From Bacillota bacterium (GTDB taxonomy: Bacteria; Bacillota; SHA-98; Ch115; JABLXJ01), in contig DUMQ01000009.1 in assembly GCA_012839815.1 (NCBI GenBank), positions 1 to 40,631 of the forward strand: DNA of 40,631 bases. The letters are read 5' to 3'. The translations under genes and the position numbers were made by a program. Below, in pieces: positions 1-6,194 of this stretch; positions within the stretch are counted from its first letter, which is position 1; each line of letters starts with the position of its first letter. Under the pieces are notes generated by a model that saw only the letters and a program-made list of their open reading frames with translations, was not told the origin of the DNA and made no database searches.

Positions 1-2
1 CA

Positions 3-1229
3 TACAGATCAGCCTCATATGCTAAATATGAGGTTATCTTCGACACGAAGGGCAAAAGTACCTTCTCGGAATATTCCGACTACTTATTGAGAATATTCAG
101 CATTTCTACTGCGGAAAATGGGCTAAGACCACATAAGCGGGAAGACCTCATTACAAAGCTGGCTCCCGTGGAATATGACCCGGAGGCCGAATGCCCGACA
201 TGGAATAGCTTCCTCGACCGCATCATGGCGGGAAATAAAAAGTTGATCCGTTTCCTTCAAAAAGTTGTCGGATATTGCCTGACGGGGGATGTTTCGGAAC
301 AGGTGGTCTTCTTATGCTACGGGACAGGAGCGAACGGGAAATCAGTCTTCCTGCGAACCCTCCTTGCCGTCCTGGGGGATTATGGAAAGCCGATTGACCC
401 CGAGCTTCTCATGGTTCATCGGGGAGGTCAACATCCCACGGGACTTGCTGACCTCATGGGGGCACGGCTCGCCGTCGGCATTGAAACGACGGAGGGACGC
501 CAAATAAACGAAGCCCTTTTGAAATGGGTCACCGGAGGGGATACATTAAAAGCCAGGTTTATGAGACAGGATTTCTTTGAGTTTGATCCAACCCACAAAC
601 TGTGTATAGCCACCAACCACAAACCCCAGGTCCATGGAACGGATTATGCCTTCTGGCGGCGAATCAGACTGATTCCCTTTACCGTAACCATCCCGCCTGA
701 CGAGCAGGATAAACACTTGTTTGAGAAGTTAAAGGCCGAATTGTCTGGGATCCTCAAGTGGGCGGTAGAAGGTTGCCTTGCCTGGCAGAGGGAGGGACTC
801 GGTATCCCGTCTGAAGTTGCTCAGGCGACAGAGGCTTACCGGCAAGAAATGGATATAGTTGCCAATTTTCTGGCCTCAGAATGCATCATCAATCCACTAG
901 CTAAGGTAAAATCCGCTGACCTTTACTCAGCATATGTCGAATGGTGCCAGGCGTACGGTGAGCATCCATTGAGCCAGCGAAATCTGGGAATTAAGCTGTC
1001 CGAGAGGGGATTCCAAAGGCAAAAGAGTGATGGAATATTCTGGTGGCATGGGATAGGACTTTGTTACCAGAAACAGGAAAAACAGGGACGAAGGGACGAA
1101 CAGGGACCATTTTTCCATATAACACGCGAGAGCTCAAATTCCATAGGTTCATGCCGAAAGTTGGTCCCTGATGGTCCCTATCATCCCTGTTCTGACAATA
1201 ATTCCCAGAAGGAGGTGCTTGATCTGTGA
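3..1229 (+). CDS. P4-family primase/helicase C-terminal part, truncated at window edge
   Basis: The reading frame is open from the first complete codon in the window, so the 5' part of the gene lies outside; the TTG at 87 is probably not the true start. Counting from that TTG, a D5_N-like segment (PVEYDPEA about 27-34) precedes a Walker A motif GTGANGKS at 79-86, a Walker B-like RLAVGIET near 127, a sensor-like IATNHKP near 174 and FWRRIRLIPF. The C-terminal part resembles the winged-helix region of phage/plasmid P4-type primases (superfamily 3 helicase). Such proteins unwind and prime the replicon of integrative elements, plasmids and satellite phages. The N-terminal primase part cannot be judged. 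The last codons overlap the next gene by four bases (GTGA), suggesting translational coupling. Confidence in the helicase family is high; whether the gene is intact is unknown. Confidence 0.85.
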   Translation, partial: YRSASYAKYEVIFDTKGKSTFSEYSDYLLRIFSISTAENGLRPHKREDLITKLAPVEYDPEAECPTWNSFLDRIMAGNKKLIRFLQKVVGYCLTGDVSEQVVFLCYGTGANGKSVFLRTLLAVLGDYGKPIDPELLMVHRGGQHPTGLADLMGARLAVGIETTEGRQINEALLKWVTGGDTLKARFMRQDFFEFDPTHKLCIATNHKPQVHGTDYAFWRRIRLIPFTVTIPPDEQDKHLFEKLKAELSGILKWAVEGCLAWQREGLGIPSEVAQATEAYRQEMDIVANFLASECIINPLAKVKSADLYSAYVEWCQAYGEHPLSQRNLGIKLSERGFQRQKSDGIFWWHGIGLCYQKQEKQGRRDEQGPFFHITRESSNSIGSCRKLVPDGPYHPCSDNNSQKEVLDL

Positions 1230-1480
1230 CTCCTTCCGAGCTTTGGTTGACCCTTCAATCCCTTGGCGTGGAGCTATCTCTGAATGCTGATGGTGGTCTC
1301 CACGTTGAGGCCCCTGCTGGCGTGCTAACCCCGGCCCTGCGGCACGAGCTATGCGAACACAAGCCCGAGATCATGGCCCTGCTGTCGCGTCGTGTTGGCA
1401 TAGCTCCCGAGGCTGTGGCCGCCATCAAGGAGATCGAGCCCGTGGCCCTCTCCCTTGGTTGGACAGAGGCCCAGCTGTGA
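1226..1480 (+). CDS. TubC_N-type docking domain protein, frame closed early by TGA
   Basis: GTG start with the Shine-Dalgarno site AAGGAGGTG just upstream and a four-base overlap with the primase gene. The 84 residues contain a TubC N-terminal docking-like fold signature: an ELWLTLQSLGVEL helix, a VEAPAGVLTP strand/turn and a final helix HKPEIMALL. Small TubC_N-like proteins often sit next to primases in Gram-positive mobile elements; their role there is not established. The frame continues with convincing coding sequence after the TGA at 1478-1480, in a position where Trp would fit (see the next entry), so the complete protein was probably about 150-160 residues. I read this as the N-terminal half of a gene carrying a nonsense change or a recoded stop. 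Confidence 0.65.
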   Translation: MTPSELWLTLQSLGVELSLNADGGLHVEAPAGVLTPALRHELCEHKPEIMALLSRRVGIAPEAVAAIKEIEPVALSLGWTEAQL

Positions 1481-1711
1481 CAGATCAGCGGTCTGTATGC
1501 TGAGCGTGGCCTGGTTACATTCCTCCATCCTGGCTACAGGATTGGAAGAGTGGAGCGGGAGTATATCGAGCTTGTGATCAAGGAGGGGGATCGCGAGGTC
1601 ATTCAGAGGTTTTACAACCACCTCGGGAAGCAGCCCTGGACCAAAGATCAAAGAACGGGGGGTGTGAGGGATGGAGCGAAACATGAAAAGGGTCTACACC
1701 CTGACAAATAA
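1481..1711 (+). pseudogene. Continuation of the TubC_N-like gene after in-frame TGA
   Basis: Directly after TGA 1478-1480 the same frame stays open for 76 codons to TAA 1709-1711. It encodes ISGLYAERGLVTFLHPG, YRIGRVEREYIELVI and VIQRFYNHLGKQPW, which reads as genuine protein, not random sequence. From memory, longer relatives of the docking protein carry a similar R-I-G-x-V...R-F-Y-N...Q-P-W tail, and Trp is a natural residue at the TGA position (one base from TGG). The end overlaps the following CDS. It could be a pseudogene by nonsense mutation, a sequencing error, or a readthrough site; the sequence alone does not decide. Confidence 0.6.
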
Positions 1712-2219
1712 CATCAGGAACCTGGAGCTTTACCAGCACCTTGGCCCTGGAGATTACATGCTTTTCATGGACGCTAAGGGGAGGGGAAGCATTTTTGTAG
1801 TCTTCGGCGTGAAGGAGTGCAAGGGCATTCCCGACGGGGCGGGTTACCGCTATACCTTTTCTGCGATATCGCCCTCAGCGGCGACAGGTGGGCAGGCCCG
1901 GTTGCTACTCGAAATCGAGTTCGAAAAGCCTAAAAAGGAAATTCGCTTATCCTTTCCGGCCAAGGCTATACCACTACTCTTGGGTTCCTGCGAGCTGTAT
2001 GTGTTTATCGACAAAAAGCCGGAATGGCTGGATGCTGGCAGCATTATAGACGAGGATACCTTCCTGACGCTGGCGGAACGAGGCGGCGTCTCGTTCGACC
2101 TGAAAGAGGTAAGGGATGAGATTCTAAGGTTGGGCACCCTGGTGTTCCTGTTCCAGGCGGCTGTGGATTCAATAAGGCTATGCCAGGAGGCTGAAAAGAA
2201 GATAAGACAAGGGGGATGA
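1671..2219 (+). CDS. Hypothetical protein of the mobile element
   Basis: Unrecognised 182-residue protein. Two ATG starts are possible: 1671 (after GGGGGGTGTGAGGG) and 1683 (after GGAG, spacing 6); the second has the more regular ribosome binding site. The first half is rich in beta-strand-like segments (YMLFMDAKG, SIFVVFGVKE, LLLEIEFEKPKKEIRLSF), the rest is mixed, and the C-terminus is helical and charged (EAEKKIRQGG). There is no signal peptide or membrane span. It ends six bases before the regulator at 2226 and is in the same frame, so the two are likely co-transcribed. No function can be given. Confidence 0.6.
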   Translation: MERNMKRVYTLTNNIRNLELYQHLGPGDYMLFMDAKGRGSIFVVFGVKECKGIPDGAGYRYTFSAISPSAATGGQARLLLEIEFEKPKKEIRLSFPAKAIPLLLGSCELYVFIDKKPEWLDAGSIIDEDTFLTLAERGGVSFDLKEVRDEILRLGTLVFLFQAAVDSIRLCQEAEKKIRQGG

Positions 2220-2225
2220 GCCAGC

Positions 2226-2528
2226 ATGAGGTTGCCGAACAACATCCGCATCTATCGCATTCAGTTGGGTCTAAGCCAGGCCGAACTGATCCGTATGGTC
2301 AATGAGCGGTTGGCACTCCGCGGCGAGAACCGCCAAATGTATTTTGTCGACCTTGCAAAAGCCGAGAAGGGAACCGGGCTTTTGAACAAGGCTCAGTTAA
2401 CTGAGATCGCAAGGATTCTAGGCTTCAAGCCCTGGGCGTTGTATGGCGATGACCCTCAGATCATTCGCCCCGACTATGAAGACGAGTTTGAACCATCGGG
2501 GCCTGCGATTGTGAGACCGCGACGCTAG
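2226..2528 (+). CDS. XRE (Cro/C1-type) helix-turn-helix regulator
   Basis: A 100-residue protein whose first 75 residues fit a Cro/C1 helix-turn-helix: NIRIYRIQLGLSQAELIRMV (helices 1 and 2), then the recognition region with YFVDLAKAEKGTG, and helix 4 LTEIARILGFKPWALYG. The C-terminal 25 residues are acidic and then proline/arginine rich and probably disordered. The start ATG follows GGGGGATGAG. It closes the plus-strand gene run of the element, and such regulators usually control excision or replication genes. Palindromes downstream at 2679-2696 and 2892-2905 are candidate operators; that link is inference. Confidence 0.75.
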   Translation: MRLPNNIRIYRIQLGLSQAELIRMVNERLALRGENRQMYFVDLAKAEKGTGLLNKAQLTEIARILGFKPWALYGDDPQIIRPDYEDEFEPSGPAIVRPRR

Positions 2529-2563
2529 CGTGACGGAATCACGGGAAAGGAGGGGAATGGGCT

Positions 2564-2668
2564 ATGAACATAATCGTCTTCCTCTGCGGCATTGCAGGCG
2601 GCATTGTATACTGAAAGACATTAGAATTCCTGAGGGACCGGATGCTTGCTAGAAAAAGGGCAAACTGA
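2564..2668 (+). pseudogene. Small membrane peptide gene with in-frame TGA
   Basis: An ATG at 2564 follows AAAGGAGGGG. It opens MNIIVFLCGIAGGIVY, a hydrophobic span, then meets TGA at 2612-2614. The same frame continues KTLEFLRDRMLARKRAN to a second TGA at 2666-2668. The joined product, about 34 residues with Trp at the TGA, would be a plausible single-span peptide with a basic tail. Either the 16-residue form is made, or the gene is broken, or the TGA is read through. This is the second case in the element of a TGA where Trp would fit. Confidence is limited by the short length. Confidence 0.4.
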
Positions 2669-2678
2669 AGGCTATAAT

Positions 2679-2696
2679 GTGCCCATTTTTGGGCAC
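2679..2696. promoter_or_regulatory. Inverted repeat directly after a TATAAT box
   Basis: GTGCCCA-tttt-TGGGCAC, seven-base perfect arms. It begins immediately after TATAAT at 2673-2678, where a repressor would block initiation if TATAAT is a real -10 box. The matching -35 is weak (TAGAAA at 17-base spacing). It lies 150 bases after the XRE regulator gene, so it is a candidate operator; it could also be a small hairpin in RNA. Confidence 0.35.
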
Positions 2697-2891
2697 CTGC
2701 GTTTCCCTGATCTATACCCCACAGCGTGCACGTTTTGTGCATAAGGCATCTCGCTCCTGCTCCCGCTTCGCGTGCCCCGTGCCCCGCGGCACGCGTTGCT
2801 TCCCCCTGACATACCTACACCACAGTTGAGTTTTGAGCGGGGGCTTCTCTCCTACGTAGTTTCCACGGCTCCTCCCCCGCCGCTACCCACC

Positions 2892-2905
2892 TTGACAATT
2901 GTCAA
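2892..2905. promoter_or_regulatory. Perfect 14-base palindrome containing TTGACA
   Basis: TTGACAATTGTCAA is fully self-complementary and presents a consensus -35 element on both strands, so bidirectional promoter or operator use is possible. No good -10 box follows at 17 bases on the plus strand. Location downstream of the XRE regulator makes operator use plausible but unproven. Confidence 0.35.
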
Positions 2906-3383
2906 AAAGGTCAAATCTTGCAGCGATTTTCGAGGCGGGGTATTACCCGCTCCGCTCGCCGCTGCGAGGGGGCATCCCGGGTCCCCACGCGGGGGCTTTG
3001 CAAGCAGCGTCGCGGGGTGCGGCACGCCCTTGCAAGCCAGCCTGTGGGCTCCAGAACGGGCCTAGGAGCCTGTTTGTGGGGCAGGGGAATATGTTTTTCC
3101 CAAGGGAACGTCGCTCGACCCGTCCTGAACGAAATCTGAGGCCCGGGAGCGGGGCATAGTAGGCGGGGCAGGGTGGCATGGACGGTCCATAGGCAAGTTG
3201 ACATAAGGTCCATTACGCGACGTGAGACTGGGCACCAGAACACAGAAAGACGATTCTGAGCCATTTACAAGTAGCAAAATCCGAATTTACAAAATACAAA
3301 AGAATATTTCTTAAAATCTTGCAGGATTTCTTGATAGCTCGTCGAATCTCTTAATTGCTAATAAAGCGGGGAGGTGAATAAGC

Positions 3384-3641
3384 GTGGCTATCGTGGTAAA
3401 TGTTTCTAAATATACTGATTGTGCAGCGTCCCTGATAGAGCTGTTAATGGCCTGGGGGGAGGATGTTACAGGAGACATGAGCCGGCTCTTACAAGCGATT
3501 TCGGAGCTAGATCAGGCAGTGAGAGATGGTAACCTAGAAGAGTGTAGGAGGATTATCGACGGGTTATCGGAGTTGAGGGAGAGGAATACCGAGCTTGAAG
3601 AGATGGGAATCTGGAGAAGTATGGAAGAATTATCGAATTGA
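3384..3641 (+). CDS. Small hypothetical helical protein
   Basis: GTG start with a strong ribosome binding site, GGGGAGGTG at 3368-3376. The 85 residues are acidic and almost wholly helical (LIELLMAWGEDV, RLLQAISELDQAV, LSELRERNTELEEMG), with a possible short coiled coil at 60-75. There are no membrane spans and no recognised domain. It stands alone between the long intergenic region and a hairpin at 3653-3688, so it is probably transcribed separately as a cargo gene of the element. Function unknown. Confidence 0.55.
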   Translation: MAIVVNVSKYTDCAASLIELLMAWGEDVTGDMSRLLQAISELDQAVRDGNLEECRRIIDGLSELRERNTELEEMGIWRSMEELSN

Positions 3642-3652
3642 ACATGAGGAAA

Positions 3653-3688
3653 GGGAAGCGAGCCTGGCGTTGATAGGGCTCGCTTCCC
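3653..3688 (+). terminator. Perfect 12-base hairpin after the 3384 gene
   Basis: GGGAAGCGAGCC and GGCTCGCTTCCC form a perfect 12-base stem around a 12-base loop, eleven bases after the stop codon of the upstream gene. No T-run follows, so it is either a terminator of the non-canonical sort or an mRNA 3' stabiliser. Confidence 0.5.
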
Positions 3689-3712
3689 CGAAAGGACGCC
3701 CCGCGGCCCGAG

Positions 3713-3775
3713 GTGTTGAGATGATGCATCCAATTCGAGGTGGTAAGTGTGTTGAGATGTAGCATCCGATTCGAG
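3713..3775. repeat. Two 27-base direct repeats, 36-base period
   Basis: The units at 3713-3739 and 3749-3775 both read GTGTTGAGATG, then GCATCC and ATTCGAG, differing at only three positions. Spaced near-identical units of this kind resemble transposase binding sites at ends of some insertion sequences, but no transposase gene lies nearby. This may be the relic end of a lost element. Confidence 0.5.
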
Positions 3776-3830
3776 CCGGGAGATACAAGGTCGACTTCGC
3801 GGCCTACGATACATTAAAATGCAGCATTGT

Positions 3831-4448
3831 TTACTGAGGACTATAATATTTATAATGCCCCGCCTCAATTGCTGCATCCTGATAATCTCCTAAAAATTTG
3901 TTAACAAAGAAATGAAAAATAGAGAAAATCCAAGGGTCCCTCTCGGTTTCAGACGGCCTGTATACCGATTCAGAGTCCCCATACATAATGTCCTCTTGAT
4001 TGGCAAACCATGCATTCCTCCAAACTTCCTCCGTTCGCCCTCCTGGATATTCTATTATAATCCTTCGGTTCAGGCTGCCCGTTGCACTAAGTACCTTATA
4101 CCCACCATCGGTTACAGACCCTAATGTCAGCGTAAGAAATAAAGAACCATCATACGTGGCTTCATCTAAGATTTCATCTTGCGGAATAAACTCAATTTCA
4201 GGTAAATACGAGTTTAATTTTCCCGCCACGGCTCCCTCTAGCATTTTTCGAAAAACTGGGTTTTCTAATGTATTGATGCTTTCTTCTTTTGAGAGCACGG
4301 CCACGCTTACACGCACAGACTTTATCCCGTAGAAATGCTTATTCCACGTCCCCGCCCTGACTATATTGGGGGCATACATCCCTAGCAAAATCGAACTTAA
4401 CGCTATAACAAACATCATCGCGAGCACTCTGCCTAAAAACCTTCTCAT
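3831..4448 (-). CDS. Exported hypothetical protein
   Basis: A 205-residue protein with an N-terminal signal peptide: a basic MRRFLGR, a hydrophobic core about 8-24 and a likely signal peptidase I site near 30-33 (NIVRAG). The mature part has no membrane spans, mixed charge and strand-like segments (SVRVSVAVLS, LFLTLTLGSV, RRIIIEYPGG). The start ATG has GGGAGGG six bases upstream. No family was recognised. The next minus-strand gene upstream, a zinc ribbon protein, starts about 230 bases away. Its position inside the integrative element suggests cargo, possibly a surface or envelope function. Confidence 0.6.
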   Translation of the reverse strand: MRRFLGRVLAMMFVIALSSILLGMYAPNIVRAGTWNKHFYGIKSVRVSVAVLSKEESINTLENPVFRKMLEGAVAGKLNSYLPEIEFIPQDEILDEATYDGSLFLTLTLGSVTDGGYKVLSATGSLNRRIIIEYPGGRTEEVWRNAWFANQEDIMYGDSESVYRPSETERDPWIFSIFHFFVNKFLGDYQDAAIEAGHYKYYSPQ

Positions 4449-4483
4449 CTCTTTCCCTCCCCATTTTTTGAATTCGTCTTTGG

Positions 4484-4678
4484 CTATTCCTTCCCCCTTC
4501 GCCTGATCAACCGCCTTATGTTCTCTATACGCCTCTCGAATTCATCCTCCTCCTCTTCACTCAGATTATGCCCGCACCACGGGCAGAAGTAGGGCACATT
4601 ATTCCCATCCGAGCCTTCTTCACTGCTCTCCGTCCAGAACTGGCGGCCACAAAAATCGCATGCCCATTGGGTAAGCAT
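4484..4678 (-). CDS. Small zinc-ribbon protein
   Basis: A 64-residue protein with two CxxC knuckles, CDFCGRQFW (about 8-16) and FCPWCGHN (about 32-39), which form a zinc ribbon, followed by an acidic then basic C-terminal helix (EEEEDEFERRIENIRR). The start is supported by AAGGTGAAGAG upstream. Such small ribbons bind Zn(II) and often nucleic acid or partner proteins; nothing more specific can be said. It lies between the integrase and the exported protein, on the same strand as both, with a gap of over 100 bases after the integrase stop. Confidence 0.6.
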   Translation of the reverse strand: MLTQWACDFCGRQFWTESSEEGSDGNNVPYFCPWCGHNLSEEEEDEFERRIENIRRLIRRRGKE

Positions 4679-4791
4679 ATCTCTTCACCTTTGCCTATCG
4701 GCTTCAAAGTCGAAATATAAAGGCTAGAGAGGCATTTTCTCTACGCTAACAGCATTATCTCATACTTATGCGACAGGTGGTATCCCATAAA

Positions 4792-5733
4792 TCAATCCCG
4801 ACGCAGTTTTCTGACCCTATGGGCCTGAGGCATGAGTTTATTTAGCGGGTTTGCTTTCGCCATAGCCTCCCGTAGGTCAGACTCCACGAGGTTGACGTAT
4901 CTTCTGGTCATGTTCATGGTGGAGTGTCTCAGCATCGCCTGAACCACAAAGGCGTTAGCTCCTCCCCGAAGCGTCTCTATGGCGAATGAATGCCGAAGCA
5001 TATACGGCGTAACCTTGGTTCCCAGCTTCTTACTATACCTCTCCAGCCTGTCCCCAAATTCATCAACCGTCAGGGGCCTCCCCGAATATGAGCAGAATAC
5101 CGGAACATTGCCATGCCATGAAGGGTGACGGGCGTTAAGCAGTTCTCTGATAGCCTCGGCTACCTGAGGAGGTATGGGTAATACTGCTTCCTGTCTTGTC
5201 TTCGATACGCTGCTCTTTATGGTAATAGATAAGCCCCGCAGGTTTATATCAGCGGGTAGGATTGATAGAGCCTCTCCTGGCCGTATGCCGGTTGCGAGGG
5301 TGAGAAGTATCAAGGCGTAATCCCGCAGCCCGGAGAACGTTGACCTATCCGGCAGGGAAAGTAGTCTCTGGAGGACATCCTCTGGCAGGTGTCTGATCTT
5401 GCCGGGGTCCTTCTTTTTTGGAATGTCGTGAAAAGGATTCCGAGGGAAGATGCCTTCACGGACACACCAGGAGAAGAATGCCTTGAGGTATTCACGCCTT
5501 AAATTGAATGTAGCAGGCATGATATCCTCTGCCATGTATTCGAGTACTCTCTGCCGAAGGTTTGCCGGGTTGTAGGCGTCGGGGTAGCGGGTGAAGAACT
5601 GGGTGATATGTTTCCGGTAATCTGTAAGTGTTCTGGGTGCTATGCCTTGGGCCTGCTTCCAAAAGAGGAAATCCTGGAGTGCATCCTGCCATGTCCCTGG
5701 AATTTTCTTGTCGATACGCAGAATCTTTCCCAT
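4792..5733 (-). CDS. Tyrosine-type site-specific recombinase (integrase)
   Basis: A 313-residue integrase of the XerC/D-like phage integrase family. Residues 12-100 form a core-binding SAM-like domain (TLTDYRKHITQFF), and the catalytic domain follows. Visible catalytic positions are Arg in TGIRPGEAL, Lys in the KSSVSKTRQE region, LRHSFAIETL, the RHSTMNMTRRY box and the nucleophile Tyr279. The first His of the usual HxLRH box is Tyr here (YMLRH), an uncommon but tolerated change. The start ATG has AGGAGGT upstream, buried in a possible hairpin. The gene lies 150 bases from the 3' end of tRNA-Trp, so it most likely integrates the element into that tRNA gene. Confidence 0.92.
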   Translation of the reverse strand: MGKILRIDKKIPGTWQDALQDFLFWKQAQGIAPRTLTDYRKHITQFFTRYPDAYNPANLRQRVLEYMAEDIMPATFNLRREYLKAFFSWCVREGIFPRNPFHDIPKKKDPGKIRHLPEDVLQRLLSLPDRSTFSGLRDYALILLTLATGIRPGEALSILPADINLRGLSITIKSSVSKTRQEAVLPIPPQVAEAIRELLNARHPSWHGNVPVFCSYSGRPLTVDEFGDRLERYSKKLGTKVTPYMLRHSFAIETLRGGANAFVVQAMLRHSTMNMTRRYVNLVESDLREAMAKANPLNKLMPQAHRVRKLRRD

Positions 5734-5740
5734 GTAAAAA

Positions 5741-5779
5741 ACCTCCTGATCTGGAATCTGAGATTCACCACCAGGAGGT
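5741..5779 (-). promoter_or_regulatory. Leader hairpin that could mask the integrase Shine-Dalgarno site
   Basis: In the minus-strand transcript ACCTCCTG (complement of 5772-5779) can pair with CAGGAGGT (complement of 5741-5748), which contains the integrase ribosome binding site. Between them GAATC-TCA-GATTC adds an inner stem, giving a long, interrupted hairpin. This would hold down integrase translation until opened. Confidence 0.5.
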
Positions 5780-5780
5780 A

Positions 5781-5819
5781 ACCGTCGGTGTAAACATGGC
5801 CTATTTCAGCACCGACGGT
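5781..5819. repeat. Inverted repeat between integrase and tRNA-Trp
   Basis: ACCGTCGGTG at 5781-5790 and CACCGACGGT at 5810-5819 are perfect ten-base arms around a 19-base loop. The position between integrase and attachment site suits an arm-type or excisionase binding site, or a terminator; neither is proven. Confidence 0.45.
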
Positions 5820-5882
5820 CTCACATTTTATGCAGGATACTGGGTCTCATTTCCAATACTGCTCTAGCAGCCCAAATAAAAA

Positions 5883-5958
5883 TGGCAGGGGAGACAGGAC
5901 TTGAACCCGCAACCTACGGTTTTGGAGACCGCCGCTCTGCCAGTTGAGCTACTCCCCT
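5883..5958 (-). tRNA. tRNA-Trp (anticodon CCA)
   Basis: The minus strand folds as a full 76-base tRNA with encoded CCA. The acceptor is AGGGGAG/CTCCCCT, the D arm GCTC...GAGC, the anticodon arm GCGGT-CTCCAAA-ACCGT with anticodon CCA, the T arm GCGGG-TTCAAGT-CCTGT, and the discriminator G. It decodes UGG. Its 3' end faces the integrase gene and is the probable attachment site of the element at 1-5880. An excellent promoter lies upstream (6002-6030). Confidence 0.96.
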
Positions 5959-6001
5959 GCGCATCTCTAAACATATGTTCTATAATTCTAAAAGCAATTT
6001 T

Positions 6002-6030
6002 ATAATACCTAATATCGCTGGATTTGTCAA
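6002..6030 (-). promoter_or_regulatory. Promoter of tRNA-Trp
   Basis: On the minus strand TTGACA (complement of 6025-6030), a 17-base spacer and TATTAT (complement of 6002-6007) form a near-perfect sigma-70/sigma-A promoter about 45 bases before the tRNA 5' end. Confidence 0.85.
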
Positions 6031-6039
6031 GGGTAGTTA

Positions 6040-6067
6040 AAAGGTCTAAAAAGGTCGCCAAAAGGTC
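6040..6067. promoter_or_regulatory. Three phased AAAGGTC repeats upstream of the tRNA-Trp promoter
   Basis: AAAGGTC occurs at 6040-6046, 6050-6056 and 6061-6067, spaced 10 and 11 bases, that is once per helical turn. Read on the minus strand this gives phased T-tracts immediately upstream of the -35 box, as expected for curved DNA or an UP-like element boosting the tRNA promoter. A regulator site is an alternative. Confidence 0.45.
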
Positions 6068-6194
6068 TGGACGCAGGTCAGGGCTGTGTAAAAGCAACCT
6101 CACAAAGAGGAATTTTAAGGTGCGGCGCAGAATAACAGGGAATTAGGGTATGGTATCAAAGTTCTACGGTGCAATGTACGAGGGGGTATTGGAT

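Larger units (their letters stand above)
2669..3383. other. Long GC-rich intergenic region of the element
   Basis: No convincing gene; the overlapping short frames on both strands have odd, Arg/Pro-rich composition. The stretch holds TATAAT (2673-2678) abutting an inverted repeat (2679-2696), a perfect 14-base palindrome (2892-2905), and GC-rich hairpin-forming sequence between 2930 and 3030, including GCGGGGTATTACCCGC. The long non-coding, structured character would suit a replication or transfer origin of the element, but no known oriT or ori motif was recognised. From 3270 the composition becomes AT-rich, leading to the start of the next gene. Confidence 0.35.

Noticed and set aside
2772-3277. 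Cluster of overlapping frames on both strands
   Set aside because: Mutually overlapping, Arg/Pro/Gly-rich, without ribosome sites; a consequence of high GC content.
1-5882. Alternative genetic code (UGA as Trp) for the whole element
   Set aside because: Other genes of the element use TGG for Trp and several end at TGA with a new start right behind, so a global recoding is not supported.
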